From: Sorghum bicolor
Lineage: Eukaryota; Streptophyta; Magnoliopsida; Poales; Poaceae
NCBI RefSeq assembly: GCF_000003195.3
Contig: NC_012876.2
Span: 59,514,407 to 59,578,406, forward strand
Direction: 5' to 3'
Length of the DNA: 64,000 bases
The notes under the pieces are model-generated. The model saw nothing but the letters and a program-made list of their open reading frames with translations. It did no database searches and was not told where the DNA came from. The translations under genes and the position numbers were made by a program. Shown here piece by piece: positions 1 to 11,299 of this stretch (position 1 is the stretch's first letter; each line of letters starts with the position of its first letter).

Positions 1-290
1 ACGACGTAGTCGGCGCACGGGGAAGCTTCTTGCTTTGCTACTAGCTACTCCTACTTTGCTTTTTTTTTTCCCCTTCCGATTTCCAGTAGGTTCTTCTTTG
101 CCGGCTGGGCCGAGGTTAACAGCAAGAGCTTAGTGGCTTGTAATAGCTACAGGAGAGTGTGTTCTAGCTGGGACTTGTAATAGGGGAAGTGAGAGAAAAA
201 TACTCCGTATAGCCGTGAACTGTGCACACTCCCTGCTGCTAGTTTTGACGCATCGGCAGCGGCGCTGTGCGGCAGCAGGCTGGGCTGCTG
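1..290. other. Unassigned sequence at left edge
   Basis: No coding region can be supported. There is a T-run near 60-70 and mixed-composition sequence that could be the UTR or flank of a gene outside the window. Nothing identifies it. Confidence 0.3.
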
Positions 291-531
291 GCTTTGTTTA
301 GTTCTAAAAAATTTTGAAAAATTTTTTAGATTCTACGTCACATCGAATCTTTATACACATGCATGAAGTACTAAATATAGATAAAAATAAAAACTAATTG
401 CACAGTTTAGTCGGAATTGACGAGATAAATCTTTTGAACCTAGTTAGTCCATGATTGGACAATATTTATCAAATACAAACGAAAAATCTACAGTGTCCAT
501 TTTGCAAAATATTTTGGAACTAAACAGGTCC
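291..531. mobile_element. Tourist-like MITE, common GGCC family
   Basis: The terminal inverted repeats are degenerate forms of GGCCTTGTTTAGTT and AACTAAACAAGGCC. The internal landmarks of the family are present: CACATCGAATCTTTA, a GACGAGA-like block, TAGTTAGTCCATGATTGG and AATATTTATCAAATAC. The length of about 240 bp is typical of the family. Both outer ends are slightly mutated, so no TSD can be read. Confidence 0.75.
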
Positions 532-701
532 TTGGGGTGACACAAACACATCGCTCGATCGTGTCTGGTTCCGCGCTACTACCCCCAATCTAGCGGGCCG
601 CGCACCTGTCGCCCTGAGGTGTGGTGTGGCTTTGGCTCCTGTTTATATCTTGGATCTTTTGTCCTCTCTCTCAGCCCGGTTCAAAATGGGGTTTACGTTT
701 A

Positions 702-944
702 GGCCTCGTTTACTTCCAAAATTTTTTGCAAAATCGACACTGTAGCACTTTCGTTTGTATTTGACAAAAATTGTCAAATCATGGACTAATTAGGCTCAAA
801 AGATTTGTCTCGTCAATTTCGACCAAACTATGCAATTAGTTTTTATTTTCATCTATATTTAATACTCCATGCATGCGTCTAAAGATTCGATGTGACGAAG
901 AATCTGAAAAATTTTGCAAAATTTTTTGGGAACTAAACAAGGCC
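702..944. mobile_element. Tourist-like MITE with TTA target duplication
   Basis: Full-length copy in the opposite orientation to the copy at 291-531. It begins GGCCTCGTTTACTTCC and ends AACTAAACAAGGCC. TTA precedes it (699-701) and follows it (945-947). The 3-bp TTA duplication places the family in the PIF/Harbinger (Tourist) superfamily. Confidence 0.85.
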
Positions 945-947
945 TTA

Positions 948-1750
948 CTCTGCCTTCTTCCTCCCGAAGGCTCGAGCTCGAGCTCTTTTTCTCGCACGTA
1001 TTTACGAAGGAAGAGAGTACGTAGGCCATTATTACAGTACTCACGAACGTATCTGTGATATATGATCTGTGTTTCAATGCTCGGTTAGTACTCCATGGTG
1101 ATCTGTGTATACGCTCGGCTACACATGTAGTCGAGCTGTTAATGTGTTTCGACGTATAATAACACTTGGTACACTTTCACTTGGACCAAAACGGCAAAAC
1201 GGTAGCATGTGCACCCAAATTCCATTTTGACGAGGACATCAACATCGTTGATACATCCACACATACACGAGTATATATTCCTGGACTAATTACTCGTGCT
1301 CACGTACGGCAACTCAATTTACCAGGTGAGTTCACTCTTAGGTTTGTGTCAATCTTATTTACAACATAAAGACTTGGTACACCTTCGTGTTGCCTACAAA
1401 TGATGGAGAAGATCAAAGGAAAGGAAAAAAGTGAACAAGGGAAGGGTTCTCGCGCACTGCATTCAGAATGCGAGCTAGGCAATACCAACTTGTCAAGGAC
1501 TGATTGCACATGGAAAGAATGGATTGAACTTTTTTTGGGGGAGGAGGGGAGTTCAAGTTTCCCAAACATCCTACATCACGCTATCGCGTCACTACAAGTC
1601 CAAGAAAAGAAAGATTCTTAGAATGAGTTACAATTTGGGATGAAGGAAGTACTTCCATGTAATAAATGCTTTGGTAATGAAGTAGCAATAAACTATTACT
1701 GCTAGGTGTCCATGATCCAAATATGTATTTGTTGTGTCACAATTCTTAAA
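948..1750. other. Intergenic, no gene seen
   Basis: Several short open frames occur, but none has a recognisable domain or codon-bias support. A short GAGCTCGAGCTCGAGCT-like purine/pyrimidine stretch lies near 970. I see no repeat boundaries here. Confidence 0.4.
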
Positions 1751-1752
1751 TA

Positions 1753-3163
1753 CTCTCTTTGTTCCATTTTATCAAGCGCAAGTGAGAATGACACAATCTC
1801 GTAGATTACAATTTGAAAATTGATTTGATCTGTATTATATTATCTATTCTTATAAACTTATAATCATTAGATAGTATAATTCCTTACAAGACTAATCATA
1901 TAATGTTTGTATTATAATAGTTCAAAATTCTTAGCCTAATTATTTTTTTAAGATTTTAAAGTTTAGATCTTCATATGTGTCGCTATTTCGTCAACCGACT
2001 AGTCAATTTACATGAATGTCGCGCTACTCCACAAAGACGATGATAGCATCCAAAAGACTCGAGGAATTATATTGGTTCAAACCGGAGCCCTATGTCTAGT
2101 CTCACCGAAAATTGGGTGTGTGTTACTCACTTGAATGCTCTAAAGTTCTCACAATGGGAGGGGGTGCAAGGAGAGTGAAAAGAGGTAGGAGAACAAAGTC
2201 AGACTACACGAATAAAGGTTTTAAGTGTTTATCCTCTTGGAAAGGAGCCCTGGCTGCCCTTATATAGAGTTTGGGGCCAGGGTGCGTACAAAGTAAAAGG
2301 TTCTCTCGTCTTAGGGGTCATGAGTCTAAAGGAGGGAAACTAGCTAACTTGACCGTCAAGGAATGTCGTCTTGTCTTGAGTCAGCATACTTCCGAGCGTT
2401 GTTGTCGTCATGGCCTTGTGCCCACGTCGCTATATGGGGGTGGCATAGTGCTACTGTGCCGGTCGTGGTGACTCTATAGGCACGATGGTGGTTCTCTAGC
2501 CGTCCTATACGACGTGGCCTCCGTCATTTTCTTCTGATTCCCCGTTGGCATCGTACAAGAGTTGGTGGCCACCTCGAGTCGTTGGCTATATTGTTGCTTG
2601 CGGAGCTGATGGCCCCTAGCCTAAGCTTCAGGGTCATCGCCTACGTTGGCTTGGAGGTCAAGTCCATAGTTACGTGTCCCATCCCATTGTAGGTGGGATC
2701 ATATGCTCGTCTTGTCATGTCGTATTTGGACGGTGGGTTACCTTAATGGCCACCACTGTGTAGCGGTGTTATATTGTTTGCGCAGCGTGTCATAGCCTCA
2801 TAGGGATGGCGTCTGACTGGGTTGTTGTCCCCTTGGTCCTTACGGGGTCAATACGATGTGCCTACCCTTGTGAGAGCAGGCCCACTTGGCTAGGTCTGAT
2901 CTCTCCCCATTGCTCATGGTGTCAGGACAGAGGAGAGGTCATGCGGTGTTGCGCGGTGAAGATAGAGAGAGGAGGTCGTGGCTGATTCTTTAGTGTGGTG
3001 TTGGGTTTGGATCTAAGCTGGGCTGGGCCACAGTCCTTTGGGTTTATACTAGCTTGTGTGTCATGGGCCGCCCAAGCAGCTAACTAATCAGTGTCTTGAG
3101 ATACCCAGGGTATCATAACCCCGACAATATGTGTGTGCGTCAGATAAAATGGAACGGAGGTAG
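1753..3163. mobile_element. Stowaway-like MITE split by a solo LTR
   Basis: The left part (1753-1977) starts CTCTCTTTGTTCCATTTTAT. The right part (3132-3163) ends ATAAAATGGAACGGAGGTAG. These are inverted repeats of each other in the Stowaway style, and TA flanks both outer ends (1751-1752 and 3164-3165). Removing the LTR and one TSD copy joins the two halves. The MITE is therefore the older insertion. Confidence 0.75.
1978..3126 (-). mobile_element. Solo LTR of an LTR retrotransposon
   Basis: A 1,149-bp unit starting TGTCGC and ending CCGACA, flanked by a perfect 5-bp duplication ATATG (1973-1977 and 3127-3131). No gag or pol reading frame lies inside, so this is a solo LTR left by recombination. 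A TATA-like CTCTATATAAGGG reads on the minus strand near 2259-2271, which suggests minus orientation. The LTR length fits a Gypsy-type element, but the family is not identified. Confidence 0.85.
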
Positions 3164-3165
3164 TA

Positions 3166-4800
3166 CTAACAATGCACTTATTTTGAGACCGAGAATGCAT
3201 ATACATAAAAACATACATGGTTTTAAGGCTCATTTGGACAGCTGGTAGTGAAGGATTTTTGTAGCAATACTATTCGTAAAGAATTTATACCTATCATATG
3301 GTTTGGTTTGCAGATACATGAACAATGTTCCATAAGAGTGTACTTCTTTGCATTCCTATTCCAAAGGATTTGTAGCATCCGGTTAGAGCTCTTGGTAAAA
3401 TTCATGTTACAAAGAACAAAAAACTCAGTGCTATTGCTACTAGGTATGGAGGTTCTTGTATATAGAAGAAATGTTTTAGTCATGTCTGATCAGCTAGTGA
3501 ATATAAAACAACTTTGTTATGGCCAAAAAAATCCTTTAGGATTCTATGATTTTCTCATGACCATTAGTACACTAGAGATTTCTTTTGGCGCCACCTTTTT
3601 TTCAATTGCAGTTCAGAAAAAGGTGGCGCCAGTAGAGAGAAAAGTGTGGGCTAGAATAAAAGTCCACCTGTGTAAAAGAATTCACACTGGCGGTTCCTGT
3701 AATAAAACTGTGGTTTGCATTATCTATTCACTATCTATTTATATTGGTGGTTTGCATTATCTAACCGCCAGTGCAAAGGTCATTTACGCTGGCCTCCTAC
3801 TTACGTGAACGGTGCAAATGAAGATTTACACTAGCAGTGTCCTTATGTGAACCGTCTGTAATTACTATTTCTATAAATGCTATTTCTTGCTCCCCCTGAT
3901 CATCACTGTTAAGCCCAGCCATCTTCCATTCGTGGTGAACTTGGAGGTCCAACACTCACAAAATTATACAAATTATAATGTACTACCCTCTTCATACCAA
4001 ATTATATATATATATTTAGATATACACTATGTTTAGATACCTAATAAAAATAATATATTTAGACAATGAGGGCACGGATACGGATGAAAATTTGGGTTCA
4101 TTACTGAATTTACATTTTTCACAGTGAAAACAACGTTATATTGCAAAATCACCGAGCAGTGGGGTAGTCCTTAGAGGTCAGACACTGACGAGTGACGACT
4201 GAAATATTACCGCTGGGATTCAACGGATGAACGGAAGTATAGGATCGCCAAACTACGCGAGGGACGCGGAGGATACGATGACTGATGATGATGCTGTGAT
4301 GAAGTCGATCGAGTTGGCCTCGGGGGCGCATGCTGCCTCTCAGAGCACCAGCGATCGCCCCACCGCCACCAGCCCTCCGGCAAAGATGGCGCCTCATGAT
4401 TGCAGGAAATGCGCGCGAGGAGGAAGGGGTGCTCGTGCGTGCCCTTCTCCCGCGCACCGTCTGCTAGTGCTAGCGTCGCGATCCACTCGAGTGTGCGTGC
4501 GTGTGGTAGTACACTGCGTCACTGCTTCTGCTCGCGGCTCGTGGCGTCGTGCACGCGCCGTGAGTTGAGCTAGCGTAAAGGGTGCCGGCCGGGGCCGGGG
4601 GAGAAAGCGCGCTCGCGGCGTACGCGCGTGCAGCCGCGCTAGCTGCAGGGATGCGTCCAAGCTTGCTGAAAAGACGGATCGAAGGCTTTGCCGAGCCTTG
4701 GGACTTGGTGCGGTGCTGGGCGGGAAGGCCATCCAGGTGCTGCAGACGACAAACCGGCAAAGTGTCTAGCGCGCTACTACTGCGCTAGGGCCGAGTCCAG
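3166..4800. other. Intergenic with CACTA-like subterminal repeats
   Basis: Around 3568-3860 there are repeated motifs of the kind found near CACTA ends: CACTAGAGATTTC, an inverted GGCGCCACC/GGTGGCGCC pair, and several copies of an ACCGCCAGTG-like motif in both orientations. No complete element can be delimited. From about 4200 the sequence becomes GC-rich, with overlapping open frames on both strands but no recognised protein. Confidence 0.4.
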
Positions 4801-4804
4801 CCTA

Positions 4805-5044
4805 GGTCTTGTTTAGTTACGAAAAGCGAAAAGTTTTCGTTACTGTAGCAATTCCGTTTGTTTGTAACAAATATTATCAAATCATGGACTAACTAGGATC
4901 GAAAGATTCGTCTCGTGATTAGCTAAACTGTGTAATTAGTTTTTGTTTTCGTCTATATTTAATTTTTCATGCATGTGACACAAGATTCGATGTGATGGGA
5001 ATCTTGAAAAACTTTTTGGTTTTCGGACTGAACTAAACAAGGCC
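4805..5044. mobile_element. Tourist-like MITE with CTA target duplication
   Basis: Starts GGTCTTGTTTAGTTACG and ends AACTAAACAAGGCC, flanked by CTA at 4802-4804 and 5045-5047. It is a divergent subtype: the inner region reads TTTTCGTTACTGTAGC instead of the usual TTTTGCAAAATCGAC. Confidence 0.85.
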
Positions 5045-6656
5045 CTAGACGGATGATGCACTGGTTTCTGAGCTGAGGGTTTTATTTGACTGTAATGTCT
5101 TTCCATCATCCAGGGGACCTTGATGCAGCGAGCTCGGAGCATTGCCGAGACAGACAAACCATGGCCGCCAGCCAGCCAGCCAGCCCAGCCTGGCACACGC
5201 AATGGCATGCGTTCACGGACTGCCCTGGAGGGTAGTCGTATCGTAGGCTCGTAGGCTCGTAGCTACTCCTTCCTTCGTCGCCCGCCTGAGCTCACTGCCA
5301 GACAATATTCCCGGCGCACAGACGTTACTGTACGCTGCTGCGACATGGCATGGCAGAACCGGCAAGAGATCGATCCAGGGAGGAGTTATGGCCCGCGCCG
5401 GTGGACGGTTGCGCGGCGTGCACACTGTAGCTGGAGGCTGTAGCGCCGCTTCATTCGCAACGTCGTCTGCTGGCCCTGCTGCATGCATGCCGCCGCGGCA
5501 GCGGCAGCAGTATTGCCCCCCGCTGCCGTGCCCGGCCGTCGTCAGCTGCTCACATGGTCCATCACCATCATCATCATCATCCCCGCTGCAGGATCGGCGG
5601 GCCGCCAGGGCCAGCCATACCGCCTGGGGCAGGCGATCAGGGTCCTTGCTTGTAGCTGTTGCGGCACACGTACGAGCGATGGCTGACACGATGATCGAGC
5701 GCGCCAATCGCCATGCATGCAAGTGTGGCGTGGTGGTGGCTTTTGTGTAGTGTAGTGTAGTGTAGTGTAGGAGTAACGAACAGCTGGCTGATCCTGTCAG
5801 CCCGCGGGCCCGGCCGAGAACACGCAGCAGCACAGCACAGCCCTGGCCCCTGGAACAGCCCTCGCTCGAGCTCGAGCCAGGGGGAGAGCGACAGCGGAGA
5901 GCCGGAGACGGAGAAGGGAGAAGAACCGACCGACCCCTACCCACCGGACCACGGGCCACATGCATGCAGCGGGAGCGGGGCTAGGCCACCCCATCCACCC
6001 ACCCTGACGACGACGACGACGATCGAATCAGACCAGACCGGACGTGGCCACCCCAGGCCCGGCGTGTCCGTGCTGCGGCGGGCGCTGACACGGGCACGTA
6101 CGCACAGGCACCCGTCCCCGTCGTCGTACCACGGCAGCCAGCCGGACGCCCAGCACGAGCTACAGCGTCGTCGTAGCCACCATGCATGCTTCCGCGCGCG
6201 CCGCTGGGCGCTGGCTGGCCGGGACGACGACGATCTATCTGGCCCGGCCGGTTAGCTGAGGCGCTGAGCAGAGCGCTCGCTCGTATACTATTAATGCAGC
6301 TACAGTATAAGCGATGAAGCTGCCGGCAGCCCCATGCATGCATCGCAGGCAGTTCGATCGCAACAGCAGCGCAGCTGCATGCGTGCACTGTGCGCGGCCG
6401 CAGCATATCCGCATCCCGGCCGCGTGCCAGGGCCAGGCCAGGCCGGCGGCAGCCATGGATCAATGACACACCTGGACGACGCCGGCGCCGGCCGGACTCA
6501 CATCACATGCATGCATGCGCCGGACACGGAAACCTCAGCGGACCGCCGGACGATGATGGGCCGGGAGCACCGAGGACGAACGGACGGACGGACGGACGAC
6601 GAACATTTTACGAATTTGCATGGCATGCGCGGGCGCGCAGTGTGGCTACAGCCATG
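5045..6656. other. GC-rich intergenic island with many CATGCATG motifs
   Basis: Roughly 1.6 kb of GC-rich sequence with long overlapping open frames on both strands, as expected by chance at this GC content. The frames are low-complexity and show no domain. CATGCATG or close variants occur repeatedly (near 5480, 5711, 5959, 6182, 6333, 6507). A GTGTA pentamer repeat lies at about 5745-5770 and a CGACGA run near 6006. It may be regulatory DNA, but no gene can be tied to it. Confidence 0.35.
5745..5770. repeat. (GTGTA)n microsatellite
   Basis: About five consecutive GTGTA units within the GC-rich island. Confidence 0.8.
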
Positions 6657-7126
6657 GGGCCTTGTTTACTTCAAAAAATTTTGCAAAATTTTTCGAATTC
6701 CCCGTCACATCGAATCTTTAGACGTGTGCATGAAGTATTAAATATAGACGAAAATAAAAACTAATTGCATAGTTTGGTCGAAATTGACGAGACGAATCTT
6801 TTCAGCCTAGTTAGTGCATGATTTGACAATATTTGTCGAATACAAACGAAAGTGCTACAGTACATGTTTGGTTGCTAGCCATAGTTTACCACAACTAACT
6901 TTAGGCAAGTGTGGCAAGCTACAAAAAGTGTGGTTAGCAAATTGGTTGCCACACTTTACCATGCCTAAAGAAATCTTACCATACTTTTTAACTCTATGAC
7001 ATGTGGAGCCCAAAAGAATCATGCATAAACTTAGTAATCAACTAAACACTTGCCAACTTGGTCAAACTTGACTAAAGTAAAGTGTGGCAAGGTGTGACTA
7101 GCAACCAAACACACTAAACAAGGCCC
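6657..7126. mobile_element. Tourist-like MITE with another MITE nested inside
   Basis: The outer copy starts GGGCCTTGTTTACTTC and ends ACTAAACAAGGCCC. ATG lies on both sides (6654-6656 and 7127-7129). Near its right end a second element of about 250 bp interrupts it, and part of the outer element's right arm is missing. Confidence 0.75.
6865..7113. mobile_element. Nested MITE with TGTTTGGTTGCTAG ends
   Basis: Terminal inverted repeats TGTTTGGTTGCTAG and CTAGCAACCAAACA frame an interior with paired GTGGCAAG/CTTGCCAC-type motifs. It sits inside the Tourist copy. The target duplication is not clear, so the superfamily is uncertain. Confidence 0.6.
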
Positions 7127-7129
7127 ATG

Positions 7130-8051
7130 TGCTTCGGGGCTTCTCGTCATGGTGCCCGCCTGCTGTACGTGCAAGCTGTGCCGCCTTGGCGTCCTGGCTT
7201 GTCCCAGCCGGAGCTAATAAATTTCGAATTGACCTGTCTCCCTCGTGGAGAGCAGCCAGGGGGTGGTGACGCAGGAGAAAGGAGGAGATGGAGTGGGTTC
7301 GGACAGTGACAGGACGACGACGAGGAGGAATGGCCCAGTGAGCTCCATCGGCTCGGCCCTCTGTACAGTACTATACTTCCTACTCCAATAGCCCAATACA
7401 GCATTGTACGTATTTTTCCGGTGTGCGGAAATTCTACGTTTTATTTGTTCAACGCATTTCATACACTTCCAAGTACTGACATTGTGATGCTATTATATCG
7501 TTTTTTTTTCTAATACTAGAAGGTGACCTCGAAAGAACACTATGCTTCACACATGGCCACATATGCCTTTATAAAAAAATGCATCAGACTTAAATATGCA
7601 TCTAAATCATATAGCTTAACTATTATTAAGTTATTTTTTTCTACGAATAACGCTGGCAGACCTACGTTTAGTTGTTAAGCCATGGCAGAAAGTACTGATG
7701 TCTAATTTGTTGTCAGAGAAATGTACAACTGAATGGCTGACAGATTTAACCGTTAACTCAAGCAAACAGACTTATACGCATGCTTTGTTGACATAAAAAA
7801 TGTGCCGCCAAGTGCAGTGAACTCCGCCTTAAGTTCCTAGAAAACTGGCCTGGATGGTTAAAAGATCTCGCGAGGCCGGTTTTATTGGTTCAAGCCTGGT
7901 TTGAAGTCCAACTCAATCCCGACTTATTTTTTATCACGAGAAACTTGTTGATTCCATTTGGAAGATATTTCTTACTAGGATAATATGATCCCCTCTACAT
8001 ATACCGTAGGATCACGTTTGAAAGACCAACAACCAATTGATCAAAAACACA
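7130..8051. other. Intergenic, nothing identified
   Basis: Mixed sequence without a supported gene. A (CGA)n-like run lies near 7315-7325 and AT-rich sequence covers 7480-8050. No transposon ends were found. Confidence 0.4.
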
Positions 8052-8422
8052 CCTATTGTTAGAAATCGAGACATCGATTGCTCACAATTACACACAAGAA
8101 CAAATACAGAGAGATGAAGGAAGAGGGATGTTGCTTTCTTTCATTTCCTTTCCTAGATGTCCGTATACAAGGATTTTTTTTCGAGATCACGACTTCATGT
8201 GTTTTTCATTAAGAAGAAGAGCCGAAAGAAACGGCAGATAACCGATACAATGAGTTCGCAAGTAATCCAAGGATTACCATTGAAACCCATAACACAAACA
8301 AAAGCAAGAAACATGAGGGGGATCCTCCACCTAACAACCCCAACCGCTAAGCCAAAAACAAGAAGAACAACTCAACACCTAGGTAGCCAGCAGTGTTCGG
8401 AGCCGCAACAGAAAGGACAACT

Positions 8423-8676
8423 GACGGCCATGCATCCGTCCCTACCTCTTCAACCTCAACGACCAACCCAGCCAGAGACGCGTCCTCAGTGGCAAAGCGA
8501 ACGAACCGACGGCCAAGCATCCGTCTCCACTTCAGCAACCTCGACGACCAACCTAGCCGGAGACGCGTCCTCAGTGGTAAAGCAACCATCCGACGGCCAA
8601 GCATCCGTCCCCACCTCAGCAACCTCAACGACCCACCTGCCGGAGATGCATCCTTGGTGGCAAAGCAACGCACCTC
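8423..8676. repeat. Tandem repeat, three units of about 84 bp
   Basis: Copies begin at about 8423, 8508 and 8592, each with GACGGCCAAGCATCCGTC (or near) and later GAGACGCGTCCTCAGTGG (or near). A shorter fourth piece with CGGCAAAGCATCC follows near 8680-8720. It lies inside the LTR-like element. Confidence 0.8.
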
Positions 8677-9444
8677 GGCGGCAAAGCATCCGCCGGAAAT
8701 ACCTCGGTGGCAAAGCATCCACCGGAAGAAGCACAACTGCAGCTTCAACAAACACTAGCCAGCAAACCTGAGTGGAGAGCAGCATGAAGCACGAAAAGGC
8801 TCGGCACGACGCCCGAGGGACCATGCGGGCAGGAGGCCACGCGTAGAAAGAACTTCGGCGGCAACGCCTTCAAGAAGGGAAGCGACGCGGGGAGCGCCAT
8901 TGTTGCCGGCCCATACGGGCGAGGCGCTCTAGTTCCTTGCAACCATCAACCCCAGAAGGGACGAGCGCCGTCGGCCGAGGCGGGGAACGCAACGACATAT
9001 GCCTCCAACGAGGAAAATGACGCCCTGAAGGCGTCGCCATAGTCGGCCAGAAGGCACGGCTTTCGCCTAGCGCCACCCACTCGTGCACAGACCGCTCCAA
9101 AACGCCGACCACGCCGCCATGACGCCGAAGGGGAACCGCTCGAACAGCTGCCCACATCACCACGATGCAGGGAGTGCACGAGGCGAGCCGGCCGCCGTAG
9201 CCGTCCGCCGCCAAGCAGATGACCACCGCAGCCGTGGAGGGAGTGCCGAAGCCTTAGCAGCCGCCCCGAACGAGCCCAACCATCCTGCACCCCACCCCGA
9301 CCACGCCGGAGCCCAGACGGACGCCAGGCAGGCCGGCCAACGCAGGGAACGGGGGGAGTCGCGCCAGATCAGAGGCCGGAGGCCCAGATCCGGCCGTCCC
9401 ACAAGCCGCCCACGCCGGGGACAGGACGGGCAGGCTGGCCGACG

Positions 9445-9651
9445 GCCCGGCGAGCGAGTGGCGGCGAGCGGAAGGAACACCTCCGGGTACAGCCGCGCGC
9501 ACCCGTCCGTGGCCCTCAGCGCCTCCGCCTCCTCGTCCGTGAAGACGTCGGTGTAGGAGTAAATGATACGCGGGCCGCCGTCGCTGCGGTCGGCTGTGGA
9601 GTCCAGCTGGGGCGCCGCCTGCGGTAGGAACGAGCGGAGCCCCTCGGCGAC
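9445..9651 (-). pseudogene. Captured subtilase (subtilisin-like protease) propeptide fragment
   Basis: Read on the minus strand, about 69 residues match the end of the plant subtilase inhibitor-I9 propeptide and the start of the mature enzyme: RIIYSYTDVF, DEEAEALRATDGCARLYPE, then FLPLAATRSPG. In plant subtilases the propeptide has a Y-S-Y...GFAA-L...EAEAL pattern, followed by LPL-TTRSP. The GFAA-containing stretch is absent here, leaving a short internal deletion. No catalytic Asp, His or Ser domain follows; the frame runs into unrelated proline/arginine-rich sequence. It lies inside the LTR-like element and looks like a transduplicated fragment. No function is expected. Confidence 0.7.
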
Positions 9652-10267
9652 GCGCGCTGCGGCCAGCGTCAGCGCGGGCAGACGGCCACCGCCGCAGACC
9701 CCAAGGCCGCCGGACGCGGACTCCAAGGCCGCCGGAGGGCAGGGGGGCCAGGGGCCCAGATCCGGCAGACCCCCGGCCCAGGCCACCGGCGCCCGCCCCG
9801 ATGAAGACCTCGCCGCCGCGCGACGAAACGGCGCCGCCGCAGGCCCCTAGGCCAACGGGGGAGGGGGAAGAAGGTGAGGGGGGAGAGGAGCGTGTGGGAG
9901 GAGGAGGGGGGGAGGGAGGAGCAGGCGCGGCGGGCCGCCGCCGCCGCCAGGAGGGCGGCGACGACGACCGGAGCGTCGCGGCGGGGGTTGGGAGCCGGGG
10001 CGGGGGTTGGGAGCTCTCGTTCCAGGAATAATTCTCTCAACGCGGCTTCCCTAGCCTCCATATACAAGGATGAAGGTCCCTCCCTATTTATAGAGAGACA
10101 TTGTGAATGAGTACAAACTTTCTAAAGGGTTTGAAACCTTTGAAAATCATCTCCCTCCTTCATAAATTTAGCCAAATTCAAAGTCTCATTTGCATACACT
10201 GTTGAAGACTTTGATTTACAACACCTATTACCCTTTTTTCTTTACCCTATATTTTCCAACACCCTAT

Positions 10268-10841
10268 GCTTAGTTCGTCTCTATACGGAGCATTATAGGT
10301 GCCCTTGCTAACCCTAGGACAACCAATACGTGTCCCTCACCGCCGCGTTTTCTAAGGTGGTGTTCTCAACTTTTCATACGAAGAATGGAGATCAAATTCG
10401 CTCTATTGGCCCGCTCGTTGGTCTTGCTGATTTGGAAAGTACTCGCTCCATGATAGACCGTGTGTGGCCTGGGATATGTGTGAGCTGAATTAGTGTCAAC
10501 ACATACACACTCACCCCCCTATAAACACATTGATCCACACTCTACCACTATAAACACCTTCAAAAGACTAAGATTAGACCAAGTTAACATAGATAATTCA
10601 TAATTCTAAGCTACCTACATCTGCCTTTATAAAAATATATTACTAACTTTTGTACATATGTAATTTAGTTTGTATATTGTTCTAAATTACTAACTTCGGA
10701 ATGTCAATATACAAACTAACTAGCATCAACTTACCCAACCTTCATGGTCAGGAAGTAATCTAAAGTAATTTCTAAATCAAACCATAGTGTCATTAAAAAC
10801 ACCCTAGTGAGGGTTTGAGTTTCTATGTAAATCTTTAGTGA
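10268..10841. other. Intergenic, nothing identified
   Basis: AT-rich, with no supported gene or element ends. Confidence 0.4.
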
Positions 10842-11278
10842 GGCCTTGTTTAGTCCCTCCAAAAAGCCAAAAACTTTTCAAGATTCTCCGTCACACCGAA
10901 TCTTGCGGTACATGCATGAAGCATTAAATATAAATAAAAAATAACTAATTAGATCCTGATTCGGTAGTTTCTTTGGGTTTATCGGACTAAAAATAACTAG
11001 AAGGAATATGATCAGGATCTAATTAAGTTCGATAAATCCAAAGAAACTACCGCATCATGCGTCTAGGGTTGATTAGAATCTTGTGGTACATTCATGTAAC
11101 ACTTTCGTTTGTATTTGGTAATTATGATTCAAACATAGACTAACTAGGTTTAAAAGATTCGTCTCGCAAATTACTGTACAATTAGTTACTTTTTTATCTA
11201 TATTTAATACTCTATGTATGCGTCTAAAGATTCGATGTGATAGAGAATCTTAAAAAGTTTTGCTCACTAAACAAGGCC
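10842..11278. mobile_element. Tourist-like MITE, composite copy with an internal inverted-repeat insert
   Basis: Starts GGCCTTGTTTAGTCCC and ends CACTAAACAAGGCC but is about 437 bp, well over the usual 240. The extra sequence at about 10952-11052 carries its own inverted repeat (GGTAGTTTCTTTGGGTTTATC and its complement, plus GATCCTGAT/ATCAGGATC). This suggests a nested small element and a composite origin. Confidence 0.7.
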
Positions 11279-11299
11279 TTAACAAAGACGCGTAAACTT

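Larger units (their letters stand above)
8057..10261 (-). mobile_element. LTR-like element (probable solo LTR) carrying gene-derived sequence
   Basis: The unit starts TGTTAGAAA and ends TTTTCCAACA, a short inverted TG...CA pair as in LTRs. CCTAT precedes it (8052-8056), and CCTAT follows at 10263-10267 with one extra C between, so the 5-bp duplication is imperfect. Minus-strand TATAAATAG near 10085-10093 is followed by leader-like sequence, suggesting minus orientation. There is no gag or pol and no direct repeat at its ends. The middle is GC-rich and holds a subtilase-like fragment and an 84-bp tandem repeat. It could instead be a non-autonomous element with an unusual interior. Confidence 0.6.

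Noticed and set aside
5213..5965. A 250-codon open frame on the minus strand in the GC-rich island
   Set aside because: It is low-complexity, overlaps equally long frames on the other strand, spans a pentamer microsatellite, and shows no domain or intron context.
6312..6335. A sequence starting TGAAGCTGCC, like the 5' end of miR167
   Set aside because: The match fails after about ten bases and no precursor-like hairpin is apparent.
9083..9556. A 157-codon plus-strand frame in the LTR-like element
   Set aside because: It is the antisense shadow of the subtilase fragment and GC-rich flank; its composition is Arg/Pro/Gly-biased without motifs.
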